Source: Granulicella tundricola MP5ACTX9
Lineage (GTDB): Bacteria; Acidobacteriota; Terriglobia; Terriglobales; Acidobacteriaceae
NCBI RefSeq assembly: GCF_000178975.2
Contig: NC_015057.1
Location: 186,001 to 250,000 of the forward strand
DNA length: 64,000 bases
Direction of reading: 5' to 3'
Shown: one piece after another, positions 50,416 through 58,151 of the stretch
How positions within the stretch are numbered: position 1 is the stretch's first letter
Layout: each line of letters opens with the position of its first letter
Made by a program: the position numbers and the translations under genes
Notes under the pieces: model-generated
The model's database searches: none
What the model was told of the DNA's origin: nothing
Seen by the model: only the letters and a program-made list of their open reading frames with translations

Positions 50416-51060
50416 ATGGCATTGAAGAGCACGAACTCCATGACGGCGCGGGTTGAAGGATCCTTCAAGCAGCTCTCTTCTGCTGCGCAGACACTGCACA
50501 GCGCCACAGACGATTTGAGCAAGGTGATCCGTCAACTGGACGTGAGCCTGAAGAAGCTGGGTCTGGGCTTTCCGGCATGGGTGCAGGTGAGCGGTGAGGC
50601 CGACGAGGTTCAGTACCTGAGCCACGATCTTGGCTATGCGAAGGTGGATGGGAAGTGGGGTCTCGCACTGCGCGAGGTGACCGGCAACCACCTGGATACG
50701 GACGACGACGCGGAAGAGATCTGGGGCTTCAACGATGCGCCGCGTGCGCTGCGCGTGGATGCGGTTGGGAAGATTCCCGACTTGCTCGAAAAGCTGCTGG
50801 CGCAGACGGAAGAGACGACCAAGAAGCTGCAGGCGAAGATTGCCCAAGCTGCCGAGCTGGCGAGCGTGTTCTCCGACCTGACGGGCGGGGTTCCGGCGCT
50901 GCCGCAGTGGAATCGTCATGGGATTGCGTCTGAGAGCGCACGTGAGATTGAGGGCAACGGTGGGGAGAAGCCTGCGGCGGCCTCGTTTCGCGAAGGCGTC
51001 TCGTTCCCGGGCGAAAGGGCGCTCCCGGTCGAAAAGCCGCTCCCGGCGGAACGCAGCTAA
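50416..51060 (+). CDS. Unknown protein with helical core
   Basis: A 214-residue soluble protein that I do not recognise. Residues about 10-50 and 120-165 are strongly helical and may pair as coiled coils (FKQLSSAAQTLHSATDDLSK; LLEKLLAQTEETTKKLQAK). Between them lies an alpha/beta segment with LGYAKVDGKWGLALREV and an acidic stretch of Asp and Glu. The C-terminal 40 residues are Glu/Pro/Ala-rich. The next unknown gene follows on the same strand, probably co-transcribed. No signal peptide or membrane helix is present. Confidence 0.65.
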   Translation: MALKSTNSMTARVEGSFKQLSSAAQTLHSATDDLSKVIRQLDVSLKKLGLGFPAWVQVSGEADEVQYLSHDLGYAKVDGKWGLALREVTGNHLDTDDDAEEIWGFNDAPRALRVDAVGKIPDLLEKLLAQTEETTKKLQAKIAQAAELASVFSDLTGGVPALPQWNRHGIASESAREIEGNGGEKPAAASFREGVSFPGERALPVEKPLPAERS

Positions 51061-51106
51061 GGATCACGAGCAGGAGATTCTGGATCACGACGCGCTGCTC
51101 CGGGCG

Positions 51107-52399
51107 ATGCTCTACGAGCCTTTCCCGGGGGGCGCGGCGGTGGTGCTGACTCAGCTTGGACTGCTGGAAGAGGGACAGGCCGAAGGGCTTGGGGTCCGAA
51201 CTTTTGATGCTGAGAGTGGCCGTTTGTCGCTGGCGATGGACGACGGGCGCGTGATAGAACTCGTGCGTGCGACCCATGCGCGGATTGAAAACCGGTACGC
51301 GGTGCTGGTGCGTGCGGGCGGACTTGCGGAGGATCGCGGGTTCATACAGATCGACCGGAATTTTGGAGTTACGGATTTGCTGAAGCATCAGGTTGTGTAT
51401 CCGGAGACCGCGCACGACGAGCCCGTCTCTCACGTCTCCGAGGATGAGATGGTGGATGCTCCCTCGGATGAGGTTGTGGACGACGAGACGACCAGGATTC
51501 ATGAGGTGAAGAGGCCCGTGGAGACTCAGGTTACGGCTTCAGACGAGATTGAAGCTTCAGGGGACGACAAGGCTGACGCTATCGTGGCTGAAGCGGCTGA
51601 GGCAGAGGTGGAGCCGTTGGCTGAGGTGGAAGAGGCCAGGATTGAGGATTGGGATTGGGCTGAGCCTGTCAGGCCTTTCGAGCCTGTAGATGAGGCGAAG
51701 GCTGTATGGATCGAGCCCGTCTTCGAGGTTGTGCCGGACGTTGAGGCTGGGCGTGTTTCGCAGGTCGAAGCAGAGGTTGAGAGTGTTCCTGTTGTCGTGA
51801 CGGAGGCTGAAGATCTGCCGAACGTCGAGACGGAGGCGCTGGCGGTAGCCGAGGCTGAGTTGGAAGACGAGTCAGTGGCTGCGGCTCCCGAGGTTCATGC
51901 GGAGGACGAGGCTGATGCGGCTCGGATGAGGTACTACCGTCCGTTGGTGGAAGCGTTTGAGCCGGATGTGGTGGTGATGTTTGGGTGGATTGCGGAGACG
52001 GGGACGATCCAGACGTACGAGCACCGGGCGACGGGACGGTACATGCATATCGATGGGGCGAGCGGGCTGTTTTACGACCAGACCCGTACGCCGATCAGCC
52101 AGGCGGCTGCGCTGCGGCATGCGATGCCCACGGACTCTGTCCGGGAGCGGGCGAAGGCTGCTTTCTTTGAGGAGCCTCCTATTGAGGAGACTCCTGAGGC
52201 ACCGGCTATGCTGGCTACGCGGCAGAGTGTCAGGGTGAGTGACGAGGCTCCGCATGGCGATGAGCTTGGGCTGGATACGTTTGTGCGGAAGGATGCAAAC
52301 GGTGGCGAACCGAACGAGCGGGAGAGCTGGCGGAAACGGATTGCGGGACTGGGTAGGACGTTTCGGCTGGGGAAGAATATGGGGCGGGGCGAGGAGTAG
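51107..52399 (+). CDS. Unknown acidic protein with long Glu/Val/Ala repeat-like region
   Basis: A protein of about 430 residues that I do not recognise. Residues about 1-100 form a compact domain (VVLTQLGLLEEGQAEGLGVR, then IENRYAVLVRAGGLAEDRGF). Residues about 115-275 are low-complexity and acidic (E, V, A, D). Residues about 280-345 form a second domain (YYRPLVEAFEPDVVVMFGWI, then RYMHIDGASGLFYDQ). A basic tail ends the protein. The start is uncertain: the frame is open back to 50918, overlapping the previous gene, and ATG 51107 lacks a strong ribosome-binding site. It is convergent with the kinase operon. Confidence 0.55.
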   Translation: MLYEPFPGGAAVVLTQLGLLEEGQAEGLGVRTFDAESGRLSLAMDDGRVIELVRATHARIENRYAVLVRAGGLAEDRGFIQIDRNFGVTDLLKHQVVYPETAHDEPVSHVSEDEMVDAPSDEVVDDETTRIHEVKRPVETQVTASDEIEASGDDKADAIVAEAAEAEVEPLAEVEEARIEDWDWAEPVRPFEPVDEAKAVWIEPVFEVVPDVEAGRVSQVEAEVESVPVVVTEAEDLPNVETEALAVAEAELEDESVAAAPEVHAEDEADAARMRYYRPLVEAFEPDVVVMFGWIAETGTIQTYEHRATGRYMHIDGASGLFYDQTRTPISQAAALRHAMPTDSVRERAKAAFFEEPPIEETPEAPAMLATRQSVRVSDEAPHGDELGLDTFVRKDANGGEPNERESWRKRIAGLGRTFRLGKNMGRGEE

Positions 52400-52484
52400 G
52401 TCGGTTGTTGGAAGTACAGAGACAACGACAACGGCTTGGCATTGAACAGTTTCGAGTCGTGAGTTTCGAGTTACGAGTCAGGCG

Positions 52485-54128
52485 TTAGAAGACTTCCAAG
52501 CTTTGGGTCAGCCAGGTGTGGGCTGCTTTGGATTGAGCTTTGAGGAATTGGGCGTGGGTGGCGGTGAGCTGGGCCAGGGCCAGGGTAGCGGTGGGTGGGA
52601 TGACAAGGGCGACGATCAGGAGGGATTCCGCAGCGAGGACGCGGCTTTTCTGTGTCTGGAGCTCCATGCGCGGGCGGAGTTGGAGTAAGAGGGAGCGGGC
52701 GGCGAAGTAGGTGGCGAGCGCGCTGAGGGGGATGAGGATGAAGGCGGGGATGGCCGGAGGGCGGATGATTGCGGCGAGGGTGTAGAGGGCCAGGCAGAGA
52801 TCGATGAAGGCCCTGATGAGACGGAAGCGGCGGAGGTTGAGGAGCAGGCCGAAGAGGGCTGCAAGAAGGCACGCGGCGGCGGCGAAGTCCAGGAGCAGGT
52901 TTGCGAGGAGGTTGAAGGCGAGCCATAGGGTGACTGCGGCCGAGACGATGGAGGCGAAGACAATAGACAAACCGATGCGCCGGGTAGAGCGGGGTTGGGG
53001 CGGGGGTAGCGTTGGCCTGGTGATGGGGATTGGGGGACGGGTTCTTTTGGGAACGGTGGGGGTGAAGGTGTTGGGGCGGAGGGGGGTTTGGGTGGGGCTC
53101 TTTGAGACTGGCTTGAGAGTGGGATAAGGGTCCAGGCCTCTGAGGAGGATGGTGCGAGCGCACCAGGGGCAGGCTTTGAGGTGAGGGGAGAACTCATGGC
53201 GCGGGTTGACGGTGCAGGTGCTTAGGGATTGGCCGAGGTCGCGGAGGGCCTGCTGCCATTCTTTGGGCGCTGGGCGGGAGGCTGGGTGGGTGTGGCCCTG
53301 GATGAAGGCTCGGAAGAAGAGGCCCTGAAGGGTGGGCGGGAGCATGTCAAAGGGCGGCGCGGAGGGCATGGGGAGGATGCGTTGGTCGATGGTGGGGGCG
53401 TAGGGATAGTCGTTGTTGGCGATGCGGAGGTGGAGGGATGGAGCCTCGCCGCGGGCCTGCCAGATGCCGGAGTATGGGTGGACGCCTTCCATGACGAGGA
53501 GGAAGATGAGGACGGCGAGGGCGAAGTCGTCGTGCGCGGGGGCGCGGTCGACGCGGGTGAGGTCGAGGCCGTGGAGTTCGGGGGCGAGGTACTCGGGTTT
53601 GGCGACGGTGCAGCGGAAGGGGCCGGCTTGCATGGAGTCACAGTCGACTAGGGTGACGAGAGCTTGATCGGAGACGAAGAAGTTGCTTTCGTTGATGTCG
53701 CCGATGACGTAATGGGCGGCGTGGAGGGAGTCTACGACGGAGGCTATGTTTTCAGCGGTGCGGAGGAGATAGGACCAGGTGAAGTTGGGGGCTTCGAGGG
53801 TTCGGCTGGCGGGGTTGTAGAGCTTGAAGAGCTCGCGGTTGCGGGAGAGATCGAGGCGCGGCATGGTGAAGCCGATGCCCTGCCCTGCTGCGTTGAAGAG
53901 GACATCCTGGGGCCAGCAGATGGAGACGTGGCCGGCGGATCGCATGGGATCGTGCGGAGGATGGGCGAGCATGGCGCGGAGCTTTTCGAGCCGCTCGGGC
54001 GTGGGATGGGAGTAGATTTTGGCGGCGGTGCGGGGGTGGCCTTTGAGGGCGTGGATGGTGGCTTCGCCGCCTTTGCCGATGGGCTCGGCGAGGGTGATAA
54101 GATCTCCGGCCTGGGTGCGGAGGATCAT
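52485..54128 (-). CDS. Membrane-bound protein kinase of a TerY-P-like triad
   Basis: A 547-residue protein. The N-terminal kinase fold (about 10-290) has a Gly-rich loop GKGGEA (18-23), Lys37, catalytic Asp144 in IGDINESN and an Asp-Cys-Asp motif (162-164) in place of DFG. A putative zinc site follows, including CPWC. After a Pro/Thr-rich linker come about five hydrophobic segments (about 385-520). Kinases of this sort occur with a vWA protein and a PP2C phosphatase in the TerY-P triads known from comparative genomics, as here. The ATG overlaps the phosphatase stop by four bases. Substrate unknown. Confidence 0.8.
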   Translation of the reverse strand: MILRTQAGDLITLAEPIGKGGEATIHALKGHPRTAAKIYSHPTPERLEKLRAMLAHPPHDPMRSAGHVSICWPQDVLFNAAGQGIGFTMPRLDLSRNRELFKLYNPASRTLEAPNFTWSYLLRTAENIASVVDSLHAAHYVIGDINESNFFVSDQALVTLVDCDSMQAGPFRCTVAKPEYLAPELHGLDLTRVDRAPAHDDFALAVLIFLLVMEGVHPYSGIWQARGEAPSLHLRIANNDYPYAPTIDQRILPMPSAPPFDMLPPTLQGLFFRAFIQGHTHPASRPAPKEWQQALRDLGQSLSTCTVNPRHEFSPHLKACPWCARTILLRGLDPYPTLKPVSKSPTQTPLRPNTFTPTVPKRTRPPIPITRPTLPPPQPRSTRRIGLSIVFASIVSAAVTLWLAFNLLANLLLDFAAAACLLAALFGLLLNLRRFRLIRAFIDLCLALYTLAAIIRPPAIPAFILIPLSALATYFAARSLLLQLRPRMELQTQKSRVLAAESLLIVALVIPPTATLALAQLTATHAQFLKAQSKAAHTWLTQSLEVF

Positions 54129-55096
54129 GGACGACGCTTTCGGGATTTGGTGGATTGCTTAGACTTTTTCTTTGTGAACTGCTGCGCGGCGGGCGAGGGC
54201 TTGTTCCAGGAGCTGGAGAGTGGTTCTGGGGCGGGTGTTGGGGTGGCGGTGGGAGCAGGTTGGGGAGTGGGCTTTTGTGGTGCTGCTATGGGAGTGGCTG
54301 GTTCGGATGCGGGCGGTTCTGGGGTGGCTGGCTCACTTGCTGCTGGTTCGCGGACGGCGAGGATGAGGGTCTTGTCATCGTCTGTGAGGGCATTGACGCG
54401 GGCGGAGGTGAGGATGGCCTCGAGTTCCTGGACGGCTTGATTGTGGGTGGCTTCGGGGGCGGCGACGTAGTCGAAGAGGGGGTGGAAGAAGGCGGGGTGG
54501 GCGGTGTTGGTGGCGTGATGGAGGGCGAGGACCTCGACTCCGTCTGTGAAGAGGGCGAGGGCGGCGATGCCTGAGGCGGGGAGGATGGTGAGGACGGCGG
54601 CCTGGAGGTAGTTGTCGCCGGTGAGAAAGTCGGTCTCGTTGATGTACTCGGAGAGCCTGGGGTGGGAGAGGACGTGGAGGTCGCCGGTGGGGCTGCGGGA
54701 GACGATGGCGCCATCGCCAAGCTGGATGAGGGCGATGTGGTCCGGGGTGAGGATCGCGACGAGGAGGGTGGTGGCGAGATCGCGGAGGGGCTTGGTTTTG
54801 GCCAGGGTTTGGAGGGACTTGCGGGCGTGGGTGAGGGTCTGGGTGAGGAGGGTTCGCCAGGCGGCCTCAGTTTGAGGGATTGTGGTGAGTTGCGTGGTGA
54901 GGTGGTGGATGGCGGCTCGGACGGCGGTGGTGGAGCCTTCACGGGCGCGGAGGGCGGAGCCGGCACCATCGGCTACGGCGAGGAGGGTGATGGCGTTGGG
55001 GAGGGTCGCCTCTGCCTGGGCGTCCTGGCAGAGGAGGCCCGACTGCTGGTGGCTGGAGCCGGTGATGGATGCGGCGAGGACGCGCCAGGTCTGCAT
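54125..55096 (-). CDS. PP2C-family protein phosphatase of the triad
   Basis: A 323-residue protein with the metal-dependent phosphatase motifs in order: CQDAQ (Asp25), VADGAGS (about 41-47), LIQLGDGAIV, LFTDGVE and the final TDDDKTL. All metal-ligand Asp positions are present, so it is probably active. From about residue 255 a Pro/Ala/Glu-rich linker leads to a basic Lys/Ser/Arg tail. It lies six bases after the vWA gene and overlaps the kinase gene by four bases, consistent with an operon in which kinase and phosphatase act on the same target, possibly the vWA protein. Confidence 0.88.
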   Translation of the reverse strand: MQTWRVLAASITGSSHQQSGLLCQDAQAEATLPNAITLLAVADGAGSALRAREGSTTAVRAAIHHLTTQLTTIPQTEAAWRTLLTQTLTHARKSLQTLAKTKPLRDLATTLLVAILTPDHIALIQLGDGAIVSRSPTGDLHVLSHPRLSEYINETDFLTGDNYLQAAVLTILPASGIAALALFTDGVEVLALHHATNTAHPAFFHPLFDYVAAPEATHNQAVQELEAILTSARVNALTDDDKTLILAVREPAASEPATPEPPASEPATPIAAPQKPTPQPAPTATPTPAPEPLSSSWNKPSPAAQQFTKKKSKQSTKSRKRRP

Positions 55097-55102
55097 GGAG
55101 GG

Positions 55103-55744
55103 CTAGGCGGGTGAGCCGAAGGTGACGGCGGGGAGCGCGGTCTGCTCGTCGGCCTTGCTGCGGGAGATGCCTTTCTGGCTGGCGGAGACCCAGAGGAAGA
55201 GCTCGCGGAAGGAGAGCCCGTCGAGCTTGAGGACGCGATCCGTGATGGCTTTGAGGGTGTCCATGTCTGCGTCGCCTACGCCTACGGCGAAGAAGGTGAG
55301 GCCGCGTGCGGCGGTCTCGCGGCGGACTACGGCGGCGGCTTGCAGCCACTCGTCCGTGGGGGTGCCGTCTGTGATGAGGAAGACCCAGGGCTGGTAGTAG
55401 GAGAGGCCGGCTGCCTTGTACTCGGCTTTGCGGATGTTGATCATGCGGACACCTTCGTACATGGCTTCGCCCATGGGGGTGCCACCGCCGGTGGTGAGGA
55501 CGGGGGCCTGGAAGGCGCCGGCGGAGACCCAGGGCTGGATCTGGCGGGTGATGCCGCCAAAGGTGATGATGGCGATCTCTACGCGGCGGCGGGCGAGGGC
55601 GTCATCCTGGATGTCGTGCTCGAAGGAGCGGAGGCCTTCGTTGAGGGCGTCGATGGGCGCGCCCTTCATGGAGCCGGAGGTATCGAGGAGGAAGATGCAG
55701 GCGCAGCGGGGATCAGGGTTGGTGGCGAATTCCAGGTTGAGCAT
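55103..55744 (-). CDS. vWA-domain protein, TerY-like
   Basis: A 213-residue von Willebrand A protein with a complete metal-ion-dependent adhesion site: DTSGSMKG (Asp21, Ser23, Ser25), the Thr in TTGGGTPMGEAM and the Asp in LITDGTPTDEW. Length and layout match TerY. ATG 55744 is chosen because the longer frame (to 55801) adds a Pro/Gln-rich stretch with no ribosome-binding site; an AGGAG lies about 13 bases upstream of 55744. It is the first gene of the vWA-PP2C-kinase operon. No terB, terC, terD or terE gene is seen nearby. Confidence 0.88.
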   Translation of the reverse strand: MLNLEFATNPDPRCACIFLLDTSGSMKGAPIDALNEGLRSFEHDIQDDALARRRVEIAIITFGGITRQIQPWVSAGAFQAPVLTTGGGTPMGEAMYEGVRMINIRKAEYKAAGLSYYQPWVFLITDGTPTDEWLQAAAVVRRETAARGLTFFAVGVGDADMDTLKAITDRVLKLDGLSFRELFLWVSASQKGISRSKADEQTALPAVTFGSPA

Positions 55745-55873
55745 GGGCGTGCGAGGCTCCTCTTGTGTCTCTTGTGGAGGATATCTCTGGACAGGAGGCA
55801 TGGGAAGAACGTTTTGAGGTTCGGAGGGTAAGGTTACCGCTGAGTGGCAGCGGGGTTACTGCGATTGGTGGAG

Positions 55874-56173
55874 CTACGTTCTCTGCTTAGACTCGACGAT
55901 GGCAACGCGCTCGTGGAGATCGGTCATGTTGCGGAGGATCGCCAACTTACGGTTGTGCAAGGCTTCAAAGACTTCGTCAAAACGGCGGTCGACAGAATCA
56001 AAACGCGCCTCAATACTCTCAGGCATGACGTCAGTATGTTCGTCTACAGTCTTTGCGCGCTGGTTGAGGACTACATCACGCCTGCTGCCGACGATCATGG
56101 ACAACACGATGAGAGCACTAGGGATGCCGATGGAAAGCAGCAGTTGGATGTTCGTTACGATAGTCCCCTCCAC
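55874..56173 (-). CDS. Small membrane-anchored coiled-coil protein
   Basis: A 99-residue protein with one N-terminal membrane helix (LLLSIGIPSALIVLSMIVG, about 11-29) followed by a charged helical stretch (ARFDSVDRRFDEVFEALHN, then LAILRNMTDLHERVAIVESK) that should form a coiled coil. Similar short proteins are common and mostly unassigned. It lies 129 bases upstream of the triad on the same strand and might belong to it; nothing proves this. Confidence 0.65.
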   Translation of the reverse strand: MEGTIVTNIQLLLSIGIPSALIVLSMIVGSRRDVVLNQRAKTVDEHTDVMPESIEARFDSVDRRFDEVFEALHNRKLAILRNMTDLHERVAIVESKQRT

Positions 56174-56200
56174 TGCCGCGATGGTAGCAGAGCGCGAGGG

Positions 56201-57649
56201 TTACCAGGTGTAGTGGACGGTGTAGGTGTAGGTGGTTTGTCCCTTTGCGGGAACCTGGAGGGGGATCTCGATGGTGTTGCTGTCGCGCTTTTTGGAGTCG
56301 GTGGATTGTTCGGCGATCTTCCAGTTTTCGCCGCGGTTGAGGTGCTCGATGACCGTGACTGAGGCGGTGGAGGGCTTTTGGTTTTTGAGGGTGATGGAGT
56401 AGGTTTCGTCGAGGGTGTGGGCGCGGGTGTCGGAGTGGAAGTCGGTCTGGTGGCGCTCTCCGGTGATGTCGAAGGCGTTGCCTACGGCGAGCTTGATGGT
56501 CTCTTCCGTGGGGGTGTGGCCGATCTGGGTTTCTCCGACGAACTCAAGCTGGCCGCCGGCGCTGCGGCGATAGAGGCGGATACGGCCTGCAGGCATGGGG
56601 ATGCCGAGGTGGTTAGCGGTTGAGTTCTTGAACTCCTCGCGGACGGAGACCTTGGTGTTGCTGCCGGTGTTGAAGGTGCGCTGGTAGTTGGGGTTGCCGG
56701 GATAGAACGGGGAGAAGCCTGCGCCGTCGTACTCGTAGACGCGGGACATGGTGACGTCCGTGGCGTTGAGGAACTCGACCTGCTTGGTCTCTCCGTCGCG
56801 GAGGGTGACGGAGCGGTTGAGATCGTAGAGGTGGAAGTCATCAAAGGCTTGCTGGGTGACCTGGGGAGCCGGCGCGGAGCCGGCCATCGCGCGCATCTCG
56901 TACATGGCGCGGCCGTTGACCGGTAGTTGCTGGAGCTTGGCGACGTCTCCGGCCATGAGCTTGATGTGGGCGTCTGCGAACTCTGTGCCGGTGTTGTTGT
57001 GGATGGTGACGGCTCCGACGACCTCGCCGCGCTCCGTGGGGCCTACGTCCCTGGTTTCAGGGGCGATGACGTTGTAGGTGCTCTGCCAGCTCATGCCGTG
57101 GGTGATGTAGGCGAGTTCTGCGTCGAGGCGGGCGGCGTGGGGGGAGTAGATTTGCCAACGGAGGGTGGGTTTGAGGAGGAGGCCGTCTGTTGAGGCGGGA
57201 AAGAGGGGGGTGCCGGGGAGCAGGAACTGGAGGTGGCCGCCGGAGTTGATGAGGGGCTGCTCTCCATTGCGGCCGGCGCGGATGATGGTGCCCTGAACAG
57301 TGGGGAGTGGGGCTCCGTTGGGTCCCGGACCTGGCTGGAAGTCGATGGTCTTGCCTTCGAACTTCTCGAGGAGGGAGTCCTGGTTGATGACGCCGGCGTC
57401 GTAGTTCTGTTCTGCGATGGTGAAGGAGAGTTTTGAGGCGGGGTCGCGGAGGACTACGGAGTCTGGCTCGAGGGAGCGGGTGACGTTGGTGGTGGTGACC
57501 TCCGTGGGGCCTTCTTTGAGGTCGAGCGGGACGTGGGAGCGGACTACGGCGAAGTCCTGGTTGTAGATGGTGAGGGAGGTCTGGGCGGATTGTTGGGCGA
57601 GAGCAGGCGAGGCGATGAGGAAGGCGGCGAGGATCGGAGTGTGTTTCAT
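56201..57649 (-). CDS. Secreted DUF4139 domain protein
   Basis: A 482-residue protein with a signal peptide (about 5-18, cleavage near ALAQQ) and the DUF4139 architecture. An N-terminal beta region (LTIYNQDFAVVRSHVPLDL) precedes TLRWQIYSPHAARLDAELAY and YITHGMSWQSTYNVI, the most conserved part. The C-terminal beta domain has KVSVREEFKNSTANHLGIPM and ETYSITLKNQKP. Function is unknown. It lies on the same strand as the ARPP-1 gene but 500 bases downstream of it. Confidence 0.85.
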   Translation of the reverse strand: MKHTPILAAFLIASPALAQQSAQTSLTIYNQDFAVVRSHVPLDLKEGPTEVTTTNVTRSLEPDSVVLRDPASKLSFTIAEQNYDAGVINQDSLLEKFEGKTIDFQPGPGPNGAPLPTVQGTIIRAGRNGEQPLINSGGHLQFLLPGTPLFPASTDGLLLKPTLRWQIYSPHAARLDAELAYITHGMSWQSTYNVIAPETRDVGPTERGEVVGAVTIHNNTGTEFADAHIKLMAGDVAKLQQLPVNGRAMYEMRAMAGSAPAPQVTQQAFDDFHLYDLNRSVTLRDGETKQVEFLNATDVTMSRVYEYDGAGFSPFYPGNPNYQRTFNTGSNTKVSVREEFKNSTANHLGIPMPAGRIRLYRRSAGGQLEFVGETQIGHTPTEETIKLAVGNAFDITGERHQTDFHSDTRAHTLDETYSITLKNQKPSTASVTVIEHLNRGENWKIAEQSTDSKKRDSNTIEIPLQVPAKGQTTYTYTVHYTW

Positions 57650-57696
57650 GAGTTTTTCTTTCCGGGCGGGTACTCCCCCACCCCCGTCAAAAGTAT

Positions 57697-57790
57697 GTAA
57701 AGTATTCCATCCAATTGGACTTAGGTCCGGACATCCGAGCGAAAGTCTTTGTTTGACGCTTTGTGAGCCGCAAAGTCTTCATTCCAGATG
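57697..57790. repeat. Two copies of the AT-rich dispersed repeat
   Basis: GTAAAGTATTCCATCCAATT starts at 57697 and CAAAGTCTTCATTCCAGATG at 57771. The second continues with AGTTATTGGTTGG, parallel to the copy at 44130. Confidence 0.65.
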
Positions 57791-58024
57791 AGTTATTGGT
57801 TGGCGAGGAAGCTCCACCCGAGCTTTTCCTACTGATTTAATTATAGTCTTTTGCGCCAGGGAACATGACATCTTTATTTCCTTTGGAATGTGAGACTTAG
57901 GTGGTTTTGGGGCTTGACAAGCGAATTTGCTGGTGTTTTTGAGGGTGTTTGAGAGCATTTTTTTTCTTTCCTTCGTTTTTGTTGTTCTGAATTGGGAAAC
58001 AGCAACAGCAACAGCAAAAGAAAA

Positions 58025-58056
58025 TACGGGGGTCCTTCGCTACGCTCAGGATGACG
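58025..58056. repeat. Dispersed hairpin repeat (TACGGGGGT...GGATGACG), copy 2
   Basis: TACGGGGGTCCTTCGCTACG then CTCAGGATGACG. It differs from copies 1 and 3 mainly in the stem. It is followed by a second partial copy, GCTCAAGATGACGTGCA, 41 bases further on. Confidence 0.65.
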
Positions 58057-58125
58057 TGCATCTAGGGCCGTGTTGAAGGAGATCGCTCAAGATGACGTGC
58101 AGTCGAGGTGTATTGAAGCAGGGCG
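58044..58125. repeat. Degenerate 41-bp tandem repeat
   Basis: Units begin GCTCAGGATGACGTGCA (58044) and GCTCAAGATGACGTGCA (58085), with similarity through TGTTGAAG/TATTGAAG. It ends about 25 bases before the stop of the ARPP-1 gene. Confidence 0.45.
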
Positions 58126-58151
58126 TGCAGTTGAGGTCGGTTAATAGTTCG

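Larger units (their letters stand above)
57650..58151. other. Repeat-containing intergenic region between two secreted-protein genes
   Basis: A 502-base non-coding stretch with two AT-rich repeat copies (57697-57790), GGGGCTTGACAA near 57912, a CAACAG-rich tract (about 58000-58020), a hairpin repeat (58025-58056) and a degenerate 41-bp tandem repeat (58044-58125). It shares its order of elements with the island at 44.1-44.6 kb. Confidence 0.75.
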
